64,000 nt of DNA from JAJPHW01 sp963799065. GTDB taxonomy: Bacteria; Acidobacteriota; Terriglobia; Terriglobales; Acidobacteriaceae. How positions within the stretch are numbered: the stretch's first letter is position 1; each line of letters opens with the position of its first letter. The notes under the pieces are model-generated. The model saw only the letters and a list, made by a program, of their open reading frames with translations, searched no databases and had not been told where the DNA came from. Both the position numbers and the translations under genes were made by a program. Of this stretch, positions 26,948 through 35,752 are shown piece after piece. The stretch spans positions 1,736,001 to 1,800,000 of the forward strand of contig CAWCVJ010000001.1 of NCBI GenBank assembly GCA_963799065.1, given 5' to 3'.

Positions 26948-28362
26948 GCGCCGCTCCGATAAAATTCGGCACCGATGGCTGGCGCGCTCTCATCGCCGAT
27001 GACTTCACCTTTGCCAATGTCCGCCGAGTCGCGGGCGGAATCGCGACCTACGTGATTACACATGAAGATCCGAGACGCGGCGTCATCATCGGATACGATA
27101 CTCGCTTCGCTTCTCTGTCCGCCGCTCGCGTGGCCGCCGAAGTTGTCGCCAACGCGGGCATCCCAGTCCAGATCGCGAATGACTACACGCCGACGCCTGC
27201 CATCTCCTTAGCGGTAAAGGCAACTGGCGCGGCGGGCGGAATCCCGATTACATCCAGTCACAATCCATGGAATTGGAACGGAGTGAAGTTCAAGGGCAGC
27301 TTCGGCGGATCGGCGACGCCAGCCATCATGAAGCACATCGAAACCGCAGTCGACTCTGGAGCCATGCCTACCGGAACACGCGCTTCGATCGAAGAAGTCG
27401 ACTTGCTCACTCCTTATCGCAAAGCGATTTGCGATTTCGCCGACATGGACATGATTGCGAAATCTGGATTAAAGTTTGCCATTGACTCCATGCACGGGGC
27501 GGGTCGCGGCGTCCTGGCAAGAATCTTCTCCGAACGCGGCATCGAACACGTGGCCATCCGCCAGGATGTCAATCCATTATTTCCTGGCATCAACCCCGAG
27601 CCGATTGAACCTCACATTGCGCTGTTGCAAACGACGGTGGTGGAAAACGGCTGCCAGGCGGGCTTTGCCACCGATGGCGACGCGGATCGCATCGGCGCAG
27701 TCGCCGAAGACGGAAGCTTCGTAGACTCACACAAGATTTTCGCCGTCCTGCTGCGCTGGCTGCTGGAGCGCAAGAAGTGGCCCGGCGACGTCGTGCGCGC
27801 GTTCAATACGACGCGCATGTTGGACCGCATCTGTGCTCGCCATGACCGCAAACTCATCGAGTGCCCTATCGGATTCAAATACATCGTCGATCTCATGCTG
27901 GAGCGCGACGTCCTGATCGGCGGCGAGGAATCCGGCGGCATCGGCTATTCACGTTTCCTGCCCGAGCGCGACGGCTTGCTGAATTCCTTGCTGCTGGCTA
28001 ATGTTATGGCCGAGGAGGGCAAGCCGCTGGGAGTGCTGGTCTCCGACTTGCAGCGCGATTACGGCGCGCACTTCTACGAACGCCGCGACCTTCACGTCAA
28101 CGAAGAAAAGAAACAAGGTGCCGTTAGCCGCACCAGGGACGGCGACATGAAGCGCCTCGGAAGATTCAACATTCTTCGCAAGGAATATCTCGACGGAACC
28201 AAGCTCTTCCTCGACGCCCCGACGAATGGCAATGGCGCTGAAGCATGGATCCTCTTCCGCGCCTCGGGCACCGAACTTATGCTGCGCGTTTACTGCGAAG
28301 CGTCATCGCCTGACCTGGTCTCCGAAATCCTTGATAGCGCCGAAACATTCGTCGGCGTTTGA
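26944..28362 (+). CDS. Phosphomannomutase/phosphoglucomutase
   Basis: An alpha-D-phosphohexomutase of 472 residues. The phosphoserine loop is ITSSHNPWNWNGVKFKG, the metal loop FATDGDADRIG, the sugar-specificity loop GGEESGGIG, and the phosphate-binding loop RASGTELMLRVY. It starts at a TTG overlapping the manC stop (TTGA). Within this operon its job should be mannose-6-phosphate to mannose-1-phosphate, though such enzymes often accept glucose phosphates too. Confidence 0.93.
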   Translation: MSAAPIKFGTDGWRALIADDFTFANVRRVAGGIATYVITHEDPRRGVIIGYDTRFASLSAARVAAEVVANAGIPVQIANDYTPTPAISLAVKATGAAGGIPITSSHNPWNWNGVKFKGSFGGSATPAIMKHIETAVDSGAMPTGTRASIEEVDLLTPYRKAICDFADMDMIAKSGLKFAIDSMHGAGRGVLARIFSERGIEHVAIRQDVNPLFPGINPEPIEPHIALLQTTVVENGCQAGFATDGDADRIGAVAEDGSFVDSHKIFAVLLRWLLERKKWPGDVVRAFNTTRMLDRICARHDRKLIECPIGFKYIVDLMLERDVLIGGEESGGIGYSRFLPERDGLLNSLLLANVMAEEGKPLGVLVSDLQRDYGAHFYERRDLHVNEEKKQGAVSRTRDGDMKRLGRFNILRKEYLDGTKLFLDAPTNGNGAEAWILFRASGTELMLRVYCEASSPDLVSEILDSAETFVGV

Positions 28363-28476
28363 CCAAAGGTCATCGCCGTTCGACCACTGTAGATTGTGTC
28401 GAAACTCGCGCCCAACTGCAACTTTCGGACGTTAAAAGGCGCACAATCGTAGCCGATATGCGTCATAATATAGGCA

Positions 28477-29649
28477 ATGAACTGGACAGGCTCCCCCACG
28501 ACCGTTCAGGCTGACACTCCGGCTGCCCGGCGCTATAATCGCATTCGCAGGTGGCTGGGCATCGCCGACTTCGTTCTAGGCTTGGCGCTGCTGGTCGTAC
28601 TTCTCGCCACCGGTTGGACCAGTTCTCTGCGCGACCTCGCCTACCGTGCTGCCTTCCAGAACTATAATCTGGCGGTTTTCTATTACGTGGCAGCGCTACT
28701 GCTTATCGGAAAAATTCTTGGCTTCGGTCTCGATTATTACGGCTTCCGCGTTGAGCACGAATTCGAGCTGTCAAACCTGAAATTTCGCTCTTGGATATGG
28801 GATGAAGCGAAGGGCTTTGCTTTGGGAGTCGTTCTCGCCGGAATAGCCGCTGAGTTGCTCTATTTCATCATCCGCCAGTCGCCGCAGCTATGGTGGCTGG
28901 TCGCTTGGGCGTCATTTCTCGCTTTGTTTGTCTTGATGGCTCAGTTGGCGCCTGTCGTTCTGTTTCCCATCTTTTATAAGTTCGAGCCTTTACAAGATGA
29001 AGATCTGAAAGCGCGCCTGGTACGCCTGGGCGAGCGCTCGGGCACAAAGGTTCGAGGCGTCTACAAATGGAAGCTCTCCGAAAAGAGCAAGAAAGCAAAT
29101 GCCGCGCTCACGGGACTAGGCGGCACACGGCGCATCATCCTCGCCGACACTTTACTGGACCAATATTCGCCCGAAGAAATCGAAGCCGTGCTGGCGCATG
29201 AACTCGGCCATCAGGTGCACAAACACATCCTGAAGAGCATCGTGGTTCAAGCCGTTCTGACTTTTGTAGTATTCTGGGCTGCGAACTGGACGCTTCACTT
29301 CGCCGCTGACCGTTTCCATCTCTTCGAAAGCCTGTCCGACTTCGCGAATTTGCCTCTGCTGGCACTCGTCTCGACAATATTCAGCTTCCTCGCGCTGCCC
29401 GCGTTAAACGCTTACTCGCGTTACAACGAACGTCAGGCGGACCGTTACGCCTTCTTATCCATCCCCAGCGTCGAGCCTTTCGTCTCGGCAATGAACAAGT
29501 TGTCTGAACAAAATCTGGCGGAACGTACCCCCTCGCGCATCATTGAGGCTCTCTTCCACTCACATCCCTCAACCGCACGCCGAATTGAGGAGGCATGGCA
29601 ATGGACGAGATCCAACTCTCCTGTTCACACTGCGACCGCGGCGGTCTAG
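28477..29649 (+). CDS. M48 (Ste24/CAAX-protease type) membrane metalloprotease
   Basis: A 390-residue membrane protease. Hydrophobic segments lie near 28-48, 65-88, 113-132, 139-165 and two after the active site. The zinc motif is HELGH at 241-245 and the third ligand is probably Glu318 in YNERQADRYAF. The order and length match Ste24-type proteases, which in bacteria degrade misfolded membrane proteins. A short hairpin follows the preceding phosphomannomutase stop, and 114 bases separate the two, so it is probably expressed on its own. Confidence 0.92.
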   Translation: MNWTGSPTTVQADTPAARRYNRIRRWLGIADFVLGLALLVVLLATGWTSSLRDLAYRAAFQNYNLAVFYYVAALLLIGKILGFGLDYYGFRVEHEFELSNLKFRSWIWDEAKGFALGVVLAGIAAELLYFIIRQSPQLWWLVAWASFLALFVLMAQLAPVVLFPIFYKFEPLQDEDLKARLVRLGERSGTKVRGVYKWKLSEKSKKANAALTGLGGTRRIILADTLLDQYSPEEIEAVLAHELGHQVHKHILKSIVVQAVLTFVVFWAANWTLHFAADRFHLFESLSDFANLPLLALVSTIFSFLALPALNAYSRYNERQADRYAFLSIPSVEPFVSAMNKLSEQNLAERTPSRIIEALFHSHPSTARRIEEAWQWTRSNSPVHTATAAV

Positions 29650-29686
29650 CGACACCTTGCCCATTGGCCCAGTGGCAGAACTCCGG

Positions 29687-31102
29687 CTAGATTGTTTGTT
29701 TTTTCCAGCGCCCTCGCTTGAATAAAATTGCGCTTGCCACGGCCATGGCACTTTCGGCGATAGCCACGGAAAAGAACACGCCGTTTGAACGCATACGCAT
29801 GTCAATCGCCAGCCAATAAGCGAGTGGAATCTCAAACAGCCAGAAGCCGAAAAAGTTCACAATGGTGGGCGTGATGGTGTCCCCAGCTCCGTTGAAGGCC
29901 TGCATCATCACCATGAAATAGGCGTAACCCAGGTTGCCGTAACTGATGATGCGGAGGGCGGTCGATCCGAAGGCAACTACTTCCGGATCATGCGTGAAAA
30001 GCCGGACGATCGGGGTGGAAAAAAATATGAAGACGAGTCCGATGGAGGCCAGGAAAATTGCGTTGTAGAGGCCGGTTCTCCAGACCGCCTTCTCGGCGCG
30101 CTCGGGATGTCTTGCGCCGAGGTTCTGCCCGACTAATGTAGCGGCGGCGTTGCTCAGACCCCATGAAGGCAGGATGACGAAGATCACAATGCGGATGGCG
30201 ATCGTATATCCGGCAAGGGCGGCCGCGCCGAAGATGCTTACGATGCGTACCAGGCCGATCCAACTGCTATGTGCGATGACAAATTGCAGGACGCCAGTGA
30301 GCGAAACTCTTAGCAGTTGAATCAGCACGGCTCCGTTAATACGAATCTGGCATGCGAGAATGCGAAGGCGCTCGCTTCCCCGCATCAGACGATAGAACTG
30401 ATACCCCACCCCGATGCTGCGGCCGGTCAGGGTAGCCAAGGCGGCGCCGGTGACCCCGAGGCGCGGGAACGGCCCCCAGCCGAAGATCAGGCACGGGTCC
30501 AGGATTAGGTTGATGATGTTCGAGACCCACAGCAGGCGCATAGCGATGGCGGCATCGCCTGCGCCGCGGAAGATGGCGTTGTTCAGGAAGAGCAGCACGA
30601 CCGCGTAGCATCCGCCCAGGCAAATCCTCGTGTAACTGCTCCCCGTGGCGACGATCTGGGGCGAAGCGCCCATCAGGCGAAGCAGGTTGGGCGCGTAAAA
30701 AAAGCACGGAATGCCGACTGCGAGGGAAACGAAAAGGCCGAGAGCGATCGCCTGGACTGCTGCAACGGCAGCGCCTTCAGGGTCTTTCTCTCCGATGCGG
30801 CGCGACACCATCGCGGTGGTGGATAAGCTCAACCCCATGGCGACGGAGAACACCAGGGTGAGCATAGACTCGGTCAGACCGACCGTGGCTGTGGCGTTGG
30901 CACCGAGGCGTCCGACCCAGAAGATGTCGACCACGGCGAAGAGCGATTCCAGAACCATCTCCAGCACCATGGGCACGGCCAGCAGCAGGATGGCACGGTT
31001 CAGGCTGCCGGTGGTGAAGTCCTGGTGCGAGCCGCGGACGGCCTCCACCAGTGACGCCCATAGTGTGTGCCGCTTCTCTGCGGTTGGAGTGATGGCGTCC
31101 AT
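29687..31102 (-). CDS. MATE-family multidrug/cation exporter
   Basis: A 471-residue protein with about twelve hydrophobic helices in two related halves. The family opening RAILLLAVPMVLEMVLESLF with VVDIFWVGRLGANATATVGL and the second-half VGQNLGARHPERAEKAVWRT are the usual MATE signatures. It would export organic cations or drugs using Na+ or H+. It converges with the M48 gene (37-base gap) and stands alone; its upstream region of about 330 bases holds no clear gene. Confidence 0.93.
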   Translation of the reverse strand: MDAITPTAEKRHTLWASLVEAVRGSHQDFTTGSLNRAILLLAVPMVLEMVLESLFAVVDIFWVGRLGANATATVGLTESMLTLVFSVAMGLSLSTTAMVSRRIGEKDPEGAAVAAVQAIALGLFVSLAVGIPCFFYAPNLLRLMGASPQIVATGSSYTRICLGGCYAVVLLFLNNAIFRGAGDAAIAMRLLWVSNIINLILDPCLIFGWGPFPRLGVTGAALATLTGRSIGVGYQFYRLMRGSERLRILACQIRINGAVLIQLLRVSLTGVLQFVIAHSSWIGLVRIVSIFGAAALAGYTIAIRIVIFVILPSWGLSNAAATLVGQNLGARHPERAEKAVWRTGLYNAIFLASIGLVFIFFSTPIVRLFTHDPEVVAFGSTALRIISYGNLGYAYFMVMMQAFNGAGDTITPTIVNFFGFWLFEIPLAYWLAIDMRMRSNGVFFSVAIAESAMAVASAILFKRGRWKKQTI

Positions 31103-31429
31103 GAATGTCCTGCGCCACGTGCTCGGCGCTTCTTATGCTGAGAGCATACATGGGACAGGCAGCATCATTCCAACCCTTCCATGCGGCCCTTGGAGACAGA
31201 TCTGTGAAGCCGCTGTGGATGCGGTGAACGATACGCCAAGTGCGGCGCGGTGGCAGCGGGTGTCTCGGGATAATCGCGAGCTGGAGGATGCGATTGCGAA
31301 GTTAGCGGAGTTGTTGGGTGAGGATGCAGAGAAGTAGATTGATTTCTTGCGTCCGAATCTATTAGAGATCCCAGGTCAGCGCCAACTTGCGGCGCAAACC
31401 TGGGGCACCTATGACTAAAATAAATAAGC
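31103..31429. other. Intergenic region with remnant-like frame and a hairpin element
   Basis: No convincing gene. On the + strand a frame ending at 31337 encodes a helical tail (CEAAVDAVNDTPSAARWQRV then ELEDAIAKLAELLGEDAEK) that looks protein-like, but it has no credible start and runs antisense into the MATE gene upstream, so it may be a gene remnant. A strong hairpin sits at 31370-31404. Confidence 0.4.
31370..31404. repeat. REP-like hairpin downstream of the DJ-1 gene
   Basis: CCCAGGT (31370-31376) pairs with ACCTGGG (31398-31404), and inside it GCGCC (31379-31383) pairs with GGCGC (31391-31395), leaving a 7-base loop. It lies 26 bases beyond the stop of the minus-strand DJ-1 gene, so it could end that transcript. 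Its form resembles intergenic hairpin repeats of acidobacterial genomes (recalled, not searched). Confidence 0.5.
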
Positions 31430-31999
31430 TCAGGCAGCTTGGCTGGATTGGTTTGCGGACTGGCTGAAGAGTTCGATCATCGCTTGATTGAAAGCGGGAA
31501 TATCGTCGGGCTTGCGGCTGGTGACTAAGTTGCCGTCGGTGACGGCTTGCTCGTCGATCCATTCGGCTCCGGCGTTTTTCAGGTCGGTTTTGAGCGATGG
31601 CCACGAGGCGATTTTTTTGCCCCTGGCATAGCCAGTTTCGATGATGGTCCAAGGGCCGTGGCAGATTGCGGCGACCGGCTTGTTGGCCTCAAAAAACGAT
31701 TTAACGAATTCGACCGCTTTCGGATTCATGCGTAGTTTGTCTGGACTCATGACTCCGCCGGGCAATAGCAGGGCGTCGAAATCGTCGGCTTGCGCATCGT
31801 CCAACTCGAGCTCGACATCCAGCTGATCGCCCCATTCCGTAGACTTCCATCCTTTAACGCTGGCACTACTGGGCGACACGATTTTAGTTTTGGCTCCGGC
31901 TTCTTCTAAGGCCTTGCACGGCTTTTCGAGTTCGACTTGTTCGAAGCCGTCGGCGACTAGGATTGCGACTTTGAGTCCTGCAGGATTATTGGCTGGCAT
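31430..31999 (-). CDS. DJ-1/PfpI-family protein
   Basis: A 189-residue member of the PfpI group (type 1 glutamine amidotransferase-like fold). The nucleophile elbow is AAICHGPW with Cys113-His114; the family Glu is in DGFEQVE (about residue 20), and LLLPGGVMSPDKLR is the typical loop. Homologues are described as proteases, glyoxalase/deglycase-type enzymes or stress chaperones, and sequence alone does not decide. It is followed by no gene on its strand for 300 bases. Confidence 0.92.
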   Translation of the reverse strand: MPANNPAGLKVAILVADGFEQVELEKPCKALEEAGAKTKIVSPSSASVKGWKSTEWGDQLDVELELDDAQADDFDALLLPGGVMSPDKLRMNPKAVEFVKSFFEANKPVAAICHGPWTIIETGYARGKKIASWPSLKTDLKNAGAEWIDEQAVTDGNLVTSRKPDDIPAFNQAMIELFSQSANQSSQAA

Positions 32000-32067
32000 A
32001 GGTATACTCCTTTCCCCATTGGGAGCGTTTAAGATGCAGCGCGGGGAACAGGGGTGGGCTGTGCGCC

Positions 32068-32979
32068 CTATGCAACAACCAATACGATCTTGCCTGCAAG
32101 GCCGCCGCGTTCGGCGAGGCGATGGGCTTCCTGAATTTCGGAGAGCTTCATCACCCGCGCGATCGGGATCGAGAACTCGCCATGCGCGATGTCGTCGGCC
32201 AACTGCTGCATCCTGGGTGCGTCGGGCTGCGCTGACATGGCTTGGACGCGGATGTCGAATTTGTTTGCGCCTTCTGGCGGCCCCAGCACCGACCCGAGCA
32301 CGCCGCCTTTGCGGATAGCTTTGAACAGCGCCTGGATGGTTTTTCCGCCGACGGCGTCGGCGATGGCGTCGAGATCGCGAAGCTGATCGATCTCCGTCAC
32401 ATTGTCGATGGCCACGACTTGGTCCGCACCGAGTTTTTGGGCTTCGGCTTTTTCCTTTTCGCGCACCCCGGCGAGAACGCGGGCGCCATGTTTGTGAGCG
32501 ACGTGGACGGCGGTGCGTCCGACGCCGCCGAGGGCTCCGGTGACCAGAATGGACTGGCCGGCTTGAATTTTTATGGCGCGCTCAATCAGCTGGGTTCCGG
32601 TGATAGTAACCAACGGAAGGGCCGCCGCTTGTTCGAATGTCAGAGAATCCGGGATCAGCGCGAGATCGGTGGCCTTAACGGCGGCGTATTCCGCGTAGGT
32701 GCGATTGGCCAGTGCCATGACGGGCGCGCCTTTGGCGAAATCTTTGACGTTGCGGCCGGTCTCGGCTACTTCTCCGGCAAGGTCGCGGCCGAGGATGGTG
32801 GGCAGCTCAAGCGGCATATAGGTGCGGAGCACGCCGCTGCGAAGTTTCCAGTCGATGGGATTGAGGCTGATGGCGCGCACTCTGACCAGGACTTCGTCGT
32901 CGTTGCACTTCGGAGTGTCAGTGTTCTCGTAGCGAAGCTGGCTGGCGTCGCCGTACTCGTAGAGCAAAACCGCTTTCAT
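32068..32979 (-). CDS. Zinc-independent MDR-family NAD(P)H oxidoreductase
   Basis: A 303-residue quinone-oxidoreductase-like protein. It begins MKAVLLYEYGDASQLRYENT, has the GroES-like fold with NPIDWKLRSGVL and LGRDLAGEVAETG, and the nucleotide motif ILVTGALGGVGRTAVHVAHK. Catalytic and structural zinc cysteines are absent. Physiological substrate is unknown; such enzymes reduce quinones or enals. It lies between the DJ-1 gene and the glycosyltransferase on the same strand, but with gaps of 68 and 84 bases. Confidence 0.9.
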   Translation of the reverse strand: MKAVLLYEYGDASQLRYENTDTPKCNDDEVLVRVRAISLNPIDWKLRSGVLRTYMPLELPTILGRDLAGEVAETGRNVKDFAKGAPVMALANRTYAEYAAVKATDLALIPDSLTFEQAAALPLVTITGTQLIERAIKIQAGQSILVTGALGGVGRTAVHVAHKHGARVLAGVREKEKAEAQKLGADQVVAIDNVTEIDQLRDLDAIADAVGGKTIQALFKAIRKGGVLGSVLGPPEGANKFDIRVQAMSAQPDAPRMQQLADDIAHGEFSIPIARVMKLSEIQEAHRLAERGGLAGKIVLVVA

Positions 32980-33063
32980 AAGGGGCCCCTCGGTGGCTGA
33001 GATGCGAAATGACGGCTGTACGATTCTTGGTCGGACGATTTTCGGTGAAGCGACTGAGGATGG

Positions 33064-33855
33064 TTAGGCGCGCTGGTTGCGGCCCTTCATGGCTTGCATG
33101 AGGACGGGCAGAACGAACATGTGGAAGTCGGCATAGTGGCGTTTTTTCCAGAAGAGGGTGGGATCCTGGGCGATGCGGTACCAGAATTCGAGGCCTTTGT
33201 GTTGCATCCATTTGGGGGCGCGTTTGCGCATGCCGATGTGATAGTCGAAGGCGCCGCCGACGGCTCCGGTGAAGTGGGCTTCGATGCGATGGCGGTTGGT
33301 CCAGACCCAGCGTTCTTGCAGGGGCGCGCCGAGGCCGACCCAGAAAATATCGGGCTGAGTGCGGGCGATCTCGCCTAATATGTAGTCGTTGTTCTTCCCT
33401 TCGATGGGGCCCCAGGGCGGCGTCCAGGCGCCGACGATTTTTATGTTGGGATGAATTTTCTGGAAGGCCTCGGCGGTGCGTTCGGCTTTGCGATCGCCGC
33501 CGCACATGATGTAAACGGTGTAACCTTTTTCGGCGGCGCGCTTGTTCATCTCGACGAGAAAATCGGGCCCGCAGGCGCGTCCAGGGACGGGCGTGCGGAG
33601 AACGCGGCTCGCCCAGACTAACGGGACGCCGTCGGCCATGGGAAAGTCGGCGTCGTTGAGCGTGCGCAGGTAGCTGGCGTCGCGGCGCGCCTCGATGACG
33701 TTGTAGACGTTGATGAAGACGCCGTAGCGGCGTTCGTTGTTGCGGATGGCGTCCTCGACGGCGGAAACGGTTTGGGCGATGGTGAGTGGGCGGACGCGGA
33801 CGCCGAGGATGTCGACGCGGGCGGTGTCTTCGATGGTTTGGGTTTCTAGTTGCAT
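33064..33855 (-). CDS. GT26 (WecG/TagA/CpsF) glycosyltransferase
   Basis: A 263-residue glycosyltransferase of the WecG/TagA family, which adds the second sugar to an undecaprenyl-linked intermediate. Family blocks are VFINVYNVIEARRDASYLRT, the catalytic DADFPMADGVPLVWASR (Asp75), CGPDFLVEMN, and the C-terminal VGLGAPLQERWVWTNRHRI and GAVGGAFDYHIG segments. It is soluble and membrane-associated in known cases. It lies with sugar-nucleotide genes on the same strand, pointing to an exopolysaccharide or cell-surface glycan. Confidence 0.92.
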   Translation of the reverse strand: MQLETQTIEDTARVDILGVRVRPLTIAQTVSAVEDAIRNNERRYGVFINVYNVIEARRDASYLRTLNDADFPMADGVPLVWASRVLRTPVPGRACGPDFLVEMNKRAAEKGYTVYIMCGGDRKAERTAEAFQKIHPNIKIVGAWTPPWGPIEGKNNDYILGEIARTQPDIFWVGLGAPLQERWVWTNRHRIEAHFTGAVGGAFDYHIGMRKRAPKWMQHKGLEFWYRIAQDPTLFWKKRHYADFHMFVLPVLMQAMKGRNQRA

Positions 33856-33866
33856 TGGCGTTTCGC

Positions 33867-33880
33867 AGGGGCTGAAGCCC
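33867..33880. repeat. Short hairpin repeat A, copy 1
   Basis: AGGGGCTGAAGCCC, a self-complementary short hairpin just upstream of the GT26 gene. Related copies lie at 34999-35014 and 35091-35105. Confidence 0.6.
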
Positions 33881-33900
33881 GTTCAAAATTCGTCCCTCTT

Positions 33901-33935
33901 CGTGGGCCTGAAGGCCCACGCTTCCACGGTCGTGC
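33901..33935. repeat. 35-bp repeat B, copy 1
   Basis: Begins CGTGGGCCTGAAGGCCCACG, a 7-base-pair hairpin (GTGGGCC/GGCCCAC), followed by CTTCCACGGTCGTGC. It is identical over all 35 bases to the copy at 35032-35066; the two frame the epimerase gene. Confidence 0.85.
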
Positions 33936-33994
33936 TTAACTTTTTCTTTGCCGACGCGATCATTTCCTCCGGCAGCTTCTCTTCACGCGACTTT

Positions 33995-34987
33995 TTAGGC
34001 GACTTCTTGCAGGGTGCGCAGGTCTTTACTTCTTGCGGCCAATTGCTTCAGGGTCTCAATATTGTAGTAGAGCGGGTTGTCCCAGTCCTTGAAGTTTTGC
34101 ATGTTCTCTACGAGATTCTTCACGATACATTTTACGTTCTGGTTGGGGTGGAAGCTGAGAACGTTTTCCGCTTTCTCGATGCTGACTTTGTAATTACGAA
34201 AGTCTTTTTTGTGATGGATGGTCAGCTTGACGTTGATGCCGAGATGTTCTTCGATGGCCATTTTGACGAGGTCGCCGACTTCTCCGACGGTGTAGTTGCC
34301 GCCGGCGACATTGAAGATTCCGGAGAGCGTTTCGCTGGCCTCGATGGCTCGGATGTAGGCGTTAGTAGCGTCCTCGATGCTGATGATGGGCCGCCATATC
34401 GACGGGTTGTTGACTGTGATTTCGCGGTTGCGGACACCGTTCTTGAACATTGTATTGATGATGAGGTCGAGCCTCATGCGCGGGCTGTAGCCGGAGACAG
34501 TTCCCTTCCGCAGCGAAATGACGGAAAATTTGTCGTCCTGAAGGTTCATGACGGCTTGCTCGCCTTGCAGCTTCGAGATGCCGTAAGGATACGACGAAGC
34601 GACGGGCTGAGTTTCGTCGAAGAGAGCGTTGTCAGTGTAGCCGTAGACCGAGCAGGAACTGGCGTAGACGTAGCGCTTGACCTTGGCTTGCTTGGCGACG
34701 TAGGCAAGGTATGCGGGGGCGGCCGCGTTGAAGATGAAATTTTGGCTGGGCGAAAATTCGGCCATGGGATCATTGGAGAGTCCAGCGATGAAGACGACCT
34801 GTTGATAAGGCTCGAGGTCCTGAATAGTGAGGTCGAAGATGTCTTTGCGGATGGTTCCGGTTTGTTCGGGCAGGTGGTTGCCGAACCAGAAAAGATCGAC
34901 GACGTCGACGTCGTAGCCGCGCTCGAGAAGTTTGGGAACGAGAACGCTGCCGATGTATCCTGCTCCGCCTGCGATGAGAATCTTCAT
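33995..34987 (-). CDS. NAD-dependent nucleotide-sugar epimerase/dehydratase (extended SDR)
   Basis: A 330-residue extended short-chain dehydrogenase. The N-terminal NAD motif is GGAGYIGS (7-14); the active-site residues are Tyr135 and Lys139 (YPYGISK) with Ser in YASSCSVYG (108-116); WRPIISIEDATNAYIRAIEA and FNVAGGNYTVGEVGD are the usual C-terminal blocks. It is probably a 4-epimerase or 4,6-dehydratase acting on an NDP-hexose, but the specific sugar cannot be told. The gene is framed by two identical 35-bp repeats, which is unusual. Confidence 0.88.
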   Translation of the reverse strand: MKILIAGGAGYIGSVLVPKLLERGYDVDVVDLFWFGNHLPEQTGTIRKDIFDLTIQDLEPYQQVVFIAGLSNDPMAEFSPSQNFIFNAAAPAYLAYVAKQAKVKRYVYASSCSVYGYTDNALFDETQPVASSYPYGISKLQGEQAVMNLQDDKFSVISLRKGTVSGYSPRMRLDLIINTMFKNGVRNREITVNNPSIWRPIISIEDATNAYIRAIEASETLSGIFNVAGGNYTVGEVGDLVKMAIEEHLGINVKLTIHHKKDFRNYKVSIEKAENVLSFHPNQNVKCIVKNLVENMQNFKDWDNPLYYNIETLKQLAARSKDLRTLQEVA

Positions 34988-34998
34988 GGTGTCCCCTC

Positions 34999-35014
34999 AG
35001 GGGCTAAAGCCCCT
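34999..35014. repeat. Short hairpin repeat A, copy 2
   Basis: AGGGGCTAAAGCCCCT, a perfect 7-base-pair hairpin with a 2-base loop (outer arms AGGGGCT/AGCCCCT), between the epimerase start and repeat B copy 2. Confidence 0.6.
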
Positions 35015-35031
35015 TTTATTTTTCGTTTATT

Positions 35032-35066
35032 CGTGGGCCTGAAGGCCCACGCTTCCACGGTCGTGC
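35032..35066. repeat. 35-bp repeat B, copy 2
   Basis: Identical to 33901-33935 and in the same orientation, 1131 bases apart. Each copy is preceded by a type-A hairpin, giving a composite A+B element. Confidence 0.85.
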
Positions 35067-35090
35067 GATTTGTGCCTTGCGAAACTCTTC

Positions 35091-35105
35091 AGGGGCTGAA
35101 GCCCT
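35091..35105. repeat. Short hairpin repeat A, copy 3
   Basis: AGGGGCTGAAGCCCT, close to copy 1, on the rfbC side of repeat B copy 2. Confidence 0.6.
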
Positions 35106-35157
35106 GATGTTCTGCGATGTTTGAGACGCGGTTGAGGCCGCATCCTCTCAAAGCGAA

Positions 35158-35724
35158 TCAATACTTGAAATTCTCCGAGTTGGGATGGGATAGCCAATCT
35201 TTTAGAGTTTGGGCTTTCTTGTCCTTGTCGGAGAGGATCACGTCTTTGATCGGCCATTCGATCCCGATTTCTGGATCGTCCCAGCGAATGCCGGACTCGG
35301 CTTTGCCGTTGTAGATGCCGGTGCATTTGTATTGAATTTCGGCATAGTCGGAGAGCACGCAGAAGCCGCGGGCGAAGCCGGCTGGAGCCCAAATTTGTTT
35401 GCGGCTCTCGGCGGAAATTTCTGCGCCGAACCATTTGCCCAGCGTGGGCGAGCCTTTTCGAATGTCGACGGCGACCAGGAATGCGGTGCCGCGAGTGACA
35501 CGCATGAGCTTGCCCATGGGAGGTTCCCACTGGAAATGCAAGCCGCGAAGCACACCGCGCACGGAGCCGGAGTGATTATCCTGCACAAATTCTGTGGGCA
35601 GGCCGAGGTCTTTGAACAGGTCGGCGCGGAAGACTTCGGTGAAGAAGCCACGATCGTCCTGAAAAACCTGAGGAGCGATGACGCAAATGTCGTTTAATTG
35701 GCGGGATTCGATCTTTATTTCCAT
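35158..35724 (-). CDS. rfbC: dTDP-4-dehydrorhamnose 3,5-epimerase
   Basis: RmlC-type cupin of 188 residues that epimerises dTDP-4-keto-6-deoxyglucose on the way to dTDP-rhamnose. Visible motifs are FQDDRGFFTEVFRADLF, QDNHSGSVRGVLRGLHFQWE with the catalytic His63, and the C-terminal SGIRWDDPEIGIEWPI with a KD before LSDKD. No rfbA, B or D gene accompanies it here, so the other rhamnose enzymes must be elsewhere. It lies 28 bases downstream of the carbamoyltransferase and is probably in one transcript with it. Confidence 0.93.
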   Translation of the reverse strand: MEIKIESRQLNDICVIAPQVFQDDRGFFTEVFRADLFKDLGLPTEFVQDNHSGSVRGVLRGLHFQWEPPMGKLMRVTRGTAFLVAVDIRKGSPTLGKWFGAEISAESRKQIWAPAGFARGFCVLSDYAEIQYKCTGIYNGKAESGIRWDDPEIGIEWPIKDVILSDKDKKAQTLKDWLSHPNSENFKY

Positions 35725-35752
35725 GTTCTCCTGGTGCGTTTATGAAATTGAA

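Noticed and set aside
32918..33919. 333-residue minus-strand frame overlapping the GT26 gene
   Set aside because: Arg/His/Pro-rich shadow in another frame of the same strand; the GT26 frame has all family motifs.
33867..35105. CRISPR array
   Set aside because: Only two copies of the 35-bp repeat, more than 1 kb apart with a gene between; no regular spacers or cas genes.
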